Assembly: GCA_030151985.1 (NCBI GenBank) | Contig: JASLDZ010000193.1 | Location: forward strand, 1 to 5,189 | Length of the DNA stretch: 5,189 nucleotides | From: Caulobacteraceae bacterium | GTDB lineage: Bacteria; Pseudomonadota; Alphaproteobacteria; Caulobacterales; Caulobacteraceae | Direction: 5' to 3' | Shown: positions 1-5,189 of the stretch, piece by piece | How the letters are laid out: the number at the start of each line of letters is the position of its first letter | How positions within the stretch are numbered: the first letter of the stretch is position 1 | The notes under the pieces: model-generated | Databases searched by the model: none | Seen by the model: the letters and a program-made list of their open reading frames with translations, nothing else | What the model was told of the DNA's origin: nothing | Translations under genes and position numbers: made by a program

Positions 1-1
1 C

Positions 2-610
2 GCGCGGCGGCGGGAGGAGTGGCTCACCCCCATCGCCAAGGCCTGGTCCACCGACGTCGGCGTCGAGGTCGCCAGCCTGGGCGTGCAGGTGCACGGCGGC
101 ATGGGCTTCGTGGAGGAGACCGGCGCCGCCCAGCACTACCGCGACGCCCGCATAGCCCCGATCTACGAGGGCACCAACGGCATCCAGGCCATGGACCTCG
201 CGGGCCGCAAACTGGGGCTCGACGGCGGGGCGGCGACGGCGGAGATGCTGGCCGACATCCGCGCCGCCGCCGCCGCCTGCGACGGCGACCTCGCAGGGTT
301 GGGTGCCCGCCTGTCGGCCGGAGCGGACGCGCTGGAGGCGGGCGCGACGCATCTGTCGTCGCACCGCGGCTCCCCCGCCGCCCTGGCGGGCGCGACCGCC
401 TTCCTGACGCTGGCGGGCGACGTGGTCGGCGGCTGGACGCACGCCCGCGCCGCCCTCCACGCCCGCACGGCGCAGGGCCGCGATCCGGCGTGGCTGGAGC
501 GCCGCATCCGCCTGGCCCGCTTCTACGGCGAGCAGGTGCTGAGCCTGGCGCCCGGGCGACTGGCTGCGGTGACCGCGAGCGCCGACGACCTCGAAGCATG
601 GGCGGCGTGA
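2..610 (+). CDS. Acyl-CoA dehydrogenase, C-terminal part (5' end outside window)
   Basis: This is a flavoprotein that would oxidise an acyl-CoA to the 2-enoyl-CoA. The open frame enters from the left edge and gives 202 residues before the TGA at 608-610. Visible residues 21-47 (VEVASLGVQVHGGMGF, then EETGAAQHYRDAR) are the conserved last part of the dehydrogenase fold. IYEGTNGIQ follows at 54-62, and Glu56 sits at the position of the catalytic base in the medium-chain type family. About 140 residues come after this motif, including GDVVGGW near 139-145 and ARFYGEQVL near 172-180. This matches the C-terminal extension of the roughly 590-residue long-form enzymes (the group containing DmdC, the 3-methylmercaptopropionyl-CoA dehydrogenase). 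The substrate cannot be told from this part. Family assignment is firm; DmdC function is not claimed. The next gene starts 170 nt downstream, so an operon with it is uncertain. Confidence 0.93.
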   Translation, partial: ARRREEWLTPIAKAWSTDVGVEVASLGVQVHGGMGFVEETGAAQHYRDARIAPIYEGTNGIQAMDLAGRKLGLDGGAATAEMLADIRAAAAACDGDLAGLGARLSAGADALEAGATHLSSHRGSPAALAGATAFLTLAGDVVGGWTHARAALHARTAQGRDPAWLERRIRLARFYGEQVLSLAPGRLAAVTASADDLEAWAA

Positions 611-635
611 GCCCCGCGGCTTCCACGATGGGCTC

Positions 636-770
636 ATCTCCTTCCGCTTGCCCCGGGCTTGACCCGGGGGTCGAGCGTCGTGAGCCGCGCGGTCTGGCGA
701 CCGCGTCAGAGGTCGAAGCGCACACCGCTCGGCCCCCCGATCAAGTCGGGGGGAGGCGGCGGGATGGAGG
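636..770. repeat. Inverted pair of REP-like hairpins (BIME-like) between acyl-CoA dehydrogenase and DUF815 genes
   Basis: Two hairpins share a core in opposite orientation. At 651-669 CCCCGGG pairs with CCCGGGG around the loop CTTGA. At 733-753 CCCCCCGA pairs with TCGGGGGG around the loop TCAAG, the reverse complement of the first loop. Similarity continues into the flanks, giving imperfect arms of about 50 nt. The middle holds a third hairpin at 688-705 (CGCGGTC, loop TGGC, GACCGCG). No T-run follows either stem, so neither is a classical intrinsic terminator for the dehydrogenase gene. Paired palindromes of this design are common dispersed elements in alphaproteobacterial genomes. They may stabilise the upstream mRNA end or be inert remnants. 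The rest of 611-780 shows nothing else beyond a ribosome binding site. Confidence 0.75.
766..770 (+). promoter_or_regulatory. Ribosome binding site of the DUF815 gene
   Basis: GGAGG lies 10 nt before the ATG at 781, slightly longer than ideal spacing. It supports this start. The hairpin at 733-753 ends only 12 nt upstream, so the site probably stays single-stranded. Confidence 0.65.
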
Positions 771-780
771 GGGCGTGTAG

Positions 781-1620
781 ATGGCTGAGCCCGGCGACCC
801 CCTCGTCCGCATCGCCGAGGCGCTGGAGCGGCTGGCGTCCTCCGCCGCGCCGGATGCGTTTGACCTGTCCTCGGCGACCCTGCACCGTTTCGACGCGCGC
901 ACGGGCCGGATCGTCGCCGCCCCCGACTTCCCGCTGCCGCTCGACCTCTTGGCCGGCGTGGAGCGGCAGAAGGGCGAGGTGCTGGGCCTCCTGCGGCGCT
1001 TCGCCGCCGGCGTCTCGACCAACCACGCGCTGCTGTGGGGCGCGCGGGGGGCGGGGAAGAGTTCGCTGGTGAAGGCGGCGGTGATGGCGGTCGCGGCCGA
1101 GGCGCCCACGCTGAAGCTGCTGGAGGTGGCCGCGCATGACCTCGACGGCCTGCCCGACCTGTTCGCCCGGCTGGAGGGTGCCCCCGCCCGCGTGGTGCTC
1201 CTGTGCGACGACCTCTCGTTCGAGGAGGGGGCGGCGGGGGCCAAGGCGCTGAAGTCGACGCTGGAGGGCGGCGTCGCCGGGCCGCCGGACAACGTGCTGG
1301 TGGTCGCCACCTCCAACCGCCGCCACCTGATGCCGCGCAGCCACGACGAGGACGGCGACCGGTTGGCGTCGGCGGAGGATGCGGAGGAGAGCCTGTCGAT
1401 GTCCGACCGCTTCGGCGTCTGGCTGGGCTTCCCGCCCATGGACCAGCCGACCTACCTCGCCGCCGTTCGCGCCTACGCCAAGCGGTTCGACCTGCCGGTG
1501 GAGGACATCGACCGCCGGGCGCTGCAGTGGTCAGCGCGGCGGGGCGCGCGCTCCGGGAGGGTGGCGGTGCAGTTCATCCGCGACCTAGCGGGCGAGGCGG
1601 GGCGGCCACGACCGCTGTAG
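781..1620 (+). CDS. DUF815-family AAA+ ATPase (ATP-binding protein)
   Basis: A complete 279-residue P-loop ATPase, close to the usual length for bacterial DUF815 proteins. After an N-terminal helical region (1-50), residues 55-64 (DLLAGVERQK) resemble the usual entry to the domain. The Walker A motif is GARGAGKSS at 87-95 with Lys93. Walker B is VVLLCDDLSFEE at 138-149, with Asp143/Asp144 and following acidic residues. A sensor-1-like stretch VVATSNRRHL runs from 174 to 183. The block SMSDRFGVWLGF (206-217), with a possible arginine finger at Arg210, is characteristic of the family. The C-terminal part is helical. No signal peptide or membrane segment is visible, so it should be cytoplasmic. 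The cellular role of this family is not established. The start is the first ATG after a GGAGG. The gene is convergent with the VOC gene and separated from it by a large inverted repeat. Family call is confident; function is open. Confidence 0.92.
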   Translation: MAEPGDPLVRIAEALERLASSAAPDAFDLSSATLHRFDARTGRIVAAPDFPLPLDLLAGVERQKGEVLGLLRRFAAGVSTNHALLWGARGAGKSSLVKAAVMAVAAEAPTLKLLEVAAHDLDGLPDLFARLEGAPARVVLLCDDLSFEEGAAGAKALKSTLEGGVAGPPDNVLVVATSNRRHLMPRSHDEDGDRLASAEDAEESLSMSDRFGVWLGFPPMDQPTYLAAVRAYAKRFDLPVEDIDRRALQWSARRGARSGRVAVQFIRDLAGEAGRPRPL

Positions 1621-1663
1621 GGGAGCGCCGCGCCGTCGCCGGCCGTTTCTCTTCTCTTCCTTC

Positions 1664-1810
1664 CTTAAGCCCCAGCCCTGTGTTCGACCCCTCCGGAGGG
1701 GTCGAACTTGCTTGAAGGGACGCCCCGCGTCCCGACGCCATCCGATCAGCCGTCGCGCGCAGGACGGGTCAAGGCCGGAGAGCGGAGGCGCAGCCGGAGC
1801 GTGCCTTGAC
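1664..1810 (+). repeat. Left copy of the structured intergenic element
   Basis: In order: the box CTTAAGCCCCAGCCC (1664-1678); a perfect 26-nt palindrome (1682-1707); a 7-bp hairpin GGGACGC/GCGTCCC with a 3-nt loop (1717-1733); a GC-rich spacer; and a stem GTCAAGGC (1768-1775) with GCCTTGAC (1803-1810) enclosing a purine-rich loop of 27 nt. The same order recurs inverted at 2031-2163. The octamer GGGTCAAG here (1766-1773) also occurs, as CTTGACCC, at 658-665 in the REP pair upstream of the ATPase gene, so the element types may be related. Confidence 0.75.
1682..1707 (+). terminator. Perfect 13-bp palindrome after the ATPase gene, possible terminator stem
   Basis: GTTCGACCCCTCC is followed directly by its exact reverse complement, a perfect 26-nt palindrome. 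It starts 61 nt after the DUF815 stop codon. On the + strand the following bases TTGCTTGAAG are only weakly T-rich, so intrinsic termination would be inefficient. It may instead act as an mRNA 3'-end stabiliser, or together with the C/U-rich tract at 1646-1666 in Rho-dependent termination. The structure is certain; the terminator role is a guess. Confidence 0.4.
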
Positions 1811-1860
1811 GCGGCCGAGCACGGCGGCAGGGCCACCACGCTGACCGCTCTTCTCCCGCA

Positions 1861-1962
1861 ATCATCCCCGCGGAAGCGGGGACCCAGGTTTAAGCTCCGC
1901 GCGCTGTCGGCTGGTGTGGAGGCCGTGGCTCAAGCCTGGGTCGCCGCCTCCACGGCGATGAC
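1861..1962. repeat. REP-like inverted pair at the centre of the large repeat
   Basis: The left unit, 1861-1891, begins ATCATCCCCGCGGAAGCGGG and continues into GACCCAGGTTT. The right unit, 1932-1962, is its imperfect reverse complement (25 of 31 identical). The left unit itself folds as CCCCGC-GGAA-GCGGGG (1866-1881). Forty bases separate the two units. The 'TCATccccgcggaagcggGGACCCAGG' pattern is familiar as a dispersed intergenic repeat in alphaproteobacteria. That statement rests on general knowledge, not on a search here. Confidence 0.75.
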
Positions 1963-2030
1963 TGCGAGAGAGAGGAGGGGAGGATCACGCACCTAGATCG
2001 GACGGCTGAGCGCCACCGCCCGCAGGTCGC

Positions 2031-2163
2031 GTCAAGGGACGCCTCCGGCTCTTCGCCCTTGACCCGCCCTGCGCGCGGCGGCTGACCGGAGGGGTCGGGA
2101 CGCAGGGCGTCCTCTAAGTTTCGACGAGCCTGCGGCGCGTCGAACACTGGGCTGGGGCTTAAG
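2031..2163 (-). repeat. Right (inverted) copy of the structured intergenic element
   Basis: Read on the minus strand it repeats the order of the left copy. First comes the 15-nt box (2149-2163), then a stem-loop at 2118-2147 (TTCGACG 2120-2126 with CGTCGAA 2138-2144, and inner GCC/GGC). Next is a hairpin GGACGC/GCGTCC at 2098-2112, then the stem GTCAAGGG (2031-2038) with CCCTTGAC (2056-2063). Stems are kept although several paired bases differ from the left copy. It follows the stop codon of the VOC gene and could serve as that gene's 3' structure. Confidence 0.72.
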
Positions 2164-2206
2164 AGAAGAAGGAAACACGCAGGGCATGTGAGCGAGGGAG
2201 GGGGCC

Positions 2207-2596
2207 TCACTCCACCAGCTCCCGCTCCACCTCCACCACCTTCACCAGCAGCCCGCCCTGCGCGCGCAGGATCAGCATGCGGCCGAACGCCTCGTCCGCC
2301 ACGCCGCGCTCCACGAAGGCGGGGTCGAGCGCCGACATACGGGCCTCCACCACCTCCAGCGGGCGGTCGCAGGCGAACTGCAGCTCCACCGTCTCCTTCA
2401 GGCCGTCGCCGGGCGGGTGGGCGAGGAGGCCAAGCCGGGCGCCGCCGATCTCCACCATCGCCCAGTCGCCGTCGCGGCTGCCGAACAGGAGGCGCCCGCC
2501 CAGCCCCTCGTAGAAGCGCAACGCTTCGGCCAGGTCCGGCACGTGCACCATGGGCTGCAGGCGCAGGCCCAGGTCGGCGGGGGTCGGGTCAGGCAT
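2207..2596 (-). CDS. VOC-family (glyoxalase/bleomycin-resistance fold) protein
   Basis: A 129-residue protein with one pair of beta-alpha-beta-beta-beta units, the usual size for single-chain VOC proteins, which normally dimerise. LQPMVHVPDLAEALRFYEGLG (13-33) is the typical first strand and helix. WAMVEIGGARLGLLAH (45-60) forms the next strands, VELQFACD (70-77) opens the second half, and GGLLVKVVEVE (114-124) is the last strand. His18, Glu71 and Glu122 lie where members often place metal ligands, and His60 is another candidate, so metal binding is possible but unproven. The substrate cannot be inferred. I chose ATG at 2596, not the ATG at 2662 in the same frame, because AAGGAGGG lies 5 nt upstream, the VOC fold starts just after it, and the longer form would run through the regulator gene. 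It overlaps that gene by 8 nt, so translation is probably coupled. Confidence 0.85.
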   Translation of the reverse strand: MPDPTPADLGLRLQPMVHVPDLAEALRFYEGLGGRLLFGSRDGDWAMVEIGGARLGLLAHPPGDGLKETVELQFACDRPLEVVEARMSALDPAFVERGVADEAFGRMLILRAQGGLLVKVVEVERELVE

Positions 2597-2756
2597 CGTC
2601 GCCCTCCTTGAGGTAACGCTCCAGCGCCCGCTCCACGAGGTCCGACAGCGACAGCTGCTCATCCAACGCCCGGTATTTGGCGCGCCGGATCAGGGGGGCG
2701 GGCAGGTAGACGTTGAACTGCTTCTTGGCCTCTCGCGCAGACCGATCATCCGACAT
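2589..2756 (-). CDS. Small ribbon-helix-helix (CopG-type) DNA-binding protein
   Basis: This 55-residue gene is easily missed because of its size. After a polar N-terminus (MSDDRSAREAKK), QFNVYLPAPL (13-22) is the beta strand that dimerises and inserts in the DNA major groove. Residues 21-34 form helix 1. LSLSDLVERALERYL (35-49) is the turn and helix 2 with the typical 'S-LSDLV--AL--YL' pattern. The protein is essentially just the domain, as in CopG-like repressors and many antitoxins. The start is fixed: an in-frame TAG lies 12 nt upstream of the ATG. No Shine-Dalgarno sequence precedes it. Its TGA overlaps the VOC start (ATGCCTGA). Palindromic sites just upstream suggest it represses its own operon. 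No recognisable toxin is encoded next to it; the partner is a VOC protein. The fold is confident; the autoregulator role is inferred. Confidence 0.87.
   Translation of the reverse strand: MSDDRSAREAKKQFNVYLPAPLIRRAKYRALDEQLSLSDLVERALERYLKEGDDA
2602..2609 (-). promoter_or_regulatory. Ribosome binding site of the VOC gene
   Basis: On the minus strand AAGGAGGG precedes the ATG at 2596 by 5 nt. It lies within the last codons of the upstream regulator gene. This near-perfect site decides the VOC start and contrasts with the regulator gene, which has none. Confidence 0.85.
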
Positions 2757-2762
2757 GAGGAT

Positions 2763-2791
2763 TGTCTATCATGCTAGCATATTAGCATCAA
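2763..2791 (-). promoter_or_regulatory. Promoter with embedded palindromic operator for the regulator-VOC operon
   Basis: This is an AT-rich island in otherwise GC-rich DNA. On the minus strand TTGATG (2791-2786) and TAGACA (2768-2763) are spaced by 17 nt as candidate -35 and -10 boxes; the -10 match is weak. The spacer contains the perfect palindrome ATGCTAGCAT (2771-2780). A further TAGCAT half-site lies at 2783-2788, 8 bp from the TAGCAT at 2775-2780. Short palindromic half-sites at such spacing are typical operators of ribbon-helix-helix dimers. Binding here would block RNA polymerase. Transcription would begin close to the ATG at 2756, so the mRNA may be leaderless. Confidence 0.6.
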
Positions 2792-2845
2792 GAGAGGGAT
2801 TGCTCGCCCGGGTGTCTCGGGTAGGATCTTGCGCAATAGGCCGCC

Positions 2846-2874
2846 TTGACCCTTTCGGAAGGGCATGTTCTACG
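2846..2874 (+). promoter_or_regulatory. Probable sigma-70-type promoter of the ilvBH operon
   Basis: TTGACC at 2846-2851 is a good -35 box. TCTACG at 2869-2874, 17 nt further on, is a modest -10 box of the kind seen in GC-rich alphaproteobacteria. This predicts a start near 2881 and a leader of about 160 nt. The spacer holds the inverted repeat CCCTT-TCGG-AAGGG (2850-2863), and the palindrome TTGCGCAA (2829-2836) lies just upstream. Either could bind a regulator, but no specific protein can be named. Confidence 0.5.
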
Positions 2875-2901
2875 TCTGACGCCTTCTTTGGAGTTCCGCC
2901 C

Positions 2902-2946
2902 TTGCGCGCCGCCCTAACCGTACGTCGAGCGACCGCATCGGGGTGA
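2902..2946 (+). CDS. Possible ilv leader peptide (14 residues, TTG start)
   Basis: A short frame starts with TTG at 2902, preceded by GGAG (2890-2893) at 8-nt spacing, and ends at TGA 2944-2946. It would encode MRAALTVRRATASG. It contains one Leu codon CTA and one Val codon GTA, both of which should be rare in DNA this GC-rich, directly before the stem that starts at 2926. Its position between the promoter and the terminator fits a ribosome-controlled attenuator. However, it lacks the run of branched-chain codons seen in classical ilv leaders and has a non-ATG start, so this is tentative. Confidence 0.25.
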   Translation: MRAALTVRRATASG

Positions 2947-2975
2947 TCCGCCGGATCACGCCGCACGGTCGCTCG
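2926..2975 (+). promoter_or_regulatory. Stem-loop structures of the ilvBH leader
   Basis: CGAGCGACCG (2926-2935) pairs perfectly with CGGTCGCTCG (2966-2975). Nested inside, GTGATCC (2943-2949) pairs with GGATCAC (2953-2959) around a 3-base loop. The outer stem ends 6 nt before the terminator stem. I could not find an obvious alternative pairing that would make a clean antiterminator, so how the switch would work is open. Confidence 0.6.
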
Positions 2976-2981
2976 TCCGCC

Positions 2982-3004
2982 AGGTCCCTTCCGGGGCCTT
3001 TTTT
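2982..3004 (+). terminator. Intrinsic terminator in the ilvBH leader (attenuator)
   Basis: AGGTCCC (2982-2988) and GGGGCCT (2993-2999) form a 7-bp stem with one G-U pair and loop TTCC, followed by six T residues (2999-3004). It works only in the + direction. No + strand gene lies between it and the promoter region, so its target must be the ilvBH leader transcript. It ends 35 nt before the ilvB ATG. This is the classic placement of an attenuator in amino-acid biosynthesis operons. Confidence 0.8.
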
Positions 3005-3039
3005 CTTGCCCGCCTTCAGCCCGCCCTCCGGACACCGCG

Positions 3040-4862
<1,823 letters not shown>

Positions 4863-4866
<4 letters not shown>

Positions 4867-5189
4867 GCGGGCCGGCGTCGGCCTACGACCTCTCGCACGA
4901 GGAGGCCGCCCCCCAGCGCGCCACCTTCGCGGTGATCGTCGACAACGAGCCGGGCGTGCTGCACCGGGTCGTTGGCCTGTTCGCCGCCCGCGGCTACAAC
5001 ATCGAGAGCCTGACGGTCGCCGAGACCGACCACGCGGTCCACACCTCGCGCATCACCATCGTCACCCGCGGCGCGCCGAACGTGCTGGCGCAGATCAAGG
5101 CGCAGCTGGAGCGGATGGTGCAGACGCGGCAGGTCCGCGACGTCGGCGGCGACCCCGAGGGGGTGGAGCGCGAGCTGGCGCTGGTGAAG
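4863..5189 (+). CDS. ilvH: Acetolactate synthase, regulatory (small) subunit, 3' end outside window
   Basis: This is the partner of IlvB that activates it and usually confers feedback inhibition by valine. The first 109 codons are present and the frame is open to the window edge; family members are commonly 160-185 residues, so roughly a third is missing. After a short polar lead (MSGPASAYDLSHEEAAPQ), residues 19-27 (RATFAVIVD) begin the ACT domain. NEPGVLHRVVGLFAARGYNI (28-47) carries the turn and helix that bind the amino acid effector, and SRITIVTRG (64-72) is the next strand. The GTG start at 4863 overlaps the ilvB stop (GTGA). An in-frame TGA at 4842-4844 leaves no better upstream start. 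The G-rich stretch before it is a poor ribosome site, which favours translational coupling to ilvB and balanced subunit amounts. Confidence 0.95.

Larger units (their letters stand above)
1646..2175. repeat. Large imperfect inverted repeat filling the convergent intergenic region
   Basis: The 586 bases between the two convergent stop codons hold no credible gene; this repeat fills almost all of them. The left arm (about 1646-1891) and the reverse complement of the right arm (about 1932-2175) align in the same order along their length. Landmarks are CTTAAGCCCCAGCCC at 1664-1678, exact in reverse complement at 2149-2163. A 33-nt block at 1742-1774 matches 2057-2089 at 30 of 33 positions. A third pair, 1861-1891 and 1932-1962, agrees at 25 of 31 positions. 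The symmetry centre is near 1912. Each arm opens with a pyrimidine-rich tract in its own outside-in reading (1646-1666 on +; 2161-2175 on -). It could end transcription from both sides, and may have arisen as an inverted duplication of an intergenic element. Function is inferred only. Confidence 0.85.

Noticed and set aside
651..669. Hairpin CCCCGGG-CTTGA-CCCGGGG as an intrinsic terminator of the dehydrogenase gene
   Set aside because: It is followed by GTCGAGCG, with no T-tract; better explained as a REP unit.
24..725. Minus-strand frame of 233 codons opposite the acyl-CoA dehydrogenase
   Set aside because: The product is an Arg/Pro/Gly-rich low-complexity string with no domain; the + frame matches a known enzyme.
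1712..1996. 94-codon + frame within the intergenic repeat, and overlapping minus frames at 1585-1839 and 1890-2210
   Set aside because: They run through hairpins of the inverted repeat, have no ribosome site or recognisable domain, and are expected by chance at this GC content.
1621..2206. CRISPR array or insertion sequence in the gene-free stretch
   Set aside because: There are no regularly spaced direct repeats and no transposase or target-site duplication; the repeats are inverted and few.
2597..2662. N-terminal extension of the VOC protein from the ATG at 2662
   Set aside because: The extra 22 residues look random, overlap the regulator gene in another frame, and ATG 2596 has a strong ribosome site.
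2589..2756. Classical toxin-antitoxin locus with the small protein as antitoxin
   Set aside because: The downstream protein is a VOC-fold protein, not a RelE, PIN or other known toxin, so the label is not justified from sequence.

Overview
The window is GC-rich chromosomal DNA, probably from an alphaproteobacterium. Three things point that way: the composition, the style of the IlvB and acyl-CoA dehydrogenase proteins, and short palindromes of the 'CCCCGG-CTTGA-CCGGGG' and 'TCATCCCCGCGGAAGCGGGGACCCAGG' kinds that litter alphaproteobacterial intergenic regions. A Caulobacterales-like host is my best guess, but this window alone cannot settle the genus. I see no plasmid, phage, transposase, tRNA, rRNA or CRISPR signal.

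Layout, left to right. (1) 2-610, +: the C-terminal third of a long-form acyl-CoA dehydrogenase, cut by the window edge. (2) 611-780: an intergenic inverted pair of REP-like hairpins. (3) 781-1620, +: a complete DUF815-type AAA+ ATPase. (4) 1621-2206: 586 bases without a credible gene, lying between two convergent genes. Almost all of it is one imperfect inverted repeat of about 530 bp whose arms each carry the same ordered series of hairpins, with a REP pair at the centre. (5) 2207-2756, -: a two-gene operon made of a 55-residue ribbon-helix-helix (CopG-type) DNA-binding protein and a 129-residue VOC/glyoxalase-fold protein. The genes overlap by 8 nt, and the operon is preceded by an AT-rich palindromic operator that sits inside the likely promoter. 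(6) 2757-3039: the divergent control region. On the + side it holds a probable promoter, stem-loops and a clear intrinsic terminator 36 nt before ilvB, which is an attenuator arrangement. (7) 3040-4866, +: ilvB/ilvI, the acetolactate synthase catalytic subunit. (8) 4863-5189, +: the first 109 codons of ilvH, its ACT-domain regulatory subunit, overlapping ilvB by 4 nt and running off the window.

How it works together. IlvB and IlvH form the enzyme that starts valine, leucine and isoleucine synthesis. Their transcription is probably adjusted by conditional termination in the leader. The ribbon-helix-helix protein most likely represses its own operon with the VOC protein, whose substrate is unknown. 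The acyl-CoA dehydrogenase and the ATPase look like housekeeping neighbours with no evident link to the rest.

The least ordinary parts are the unannotated small regulator with its operator and possibly leaderless start, the large structured inverted repeat between the convergent genes, and the ilv leader.
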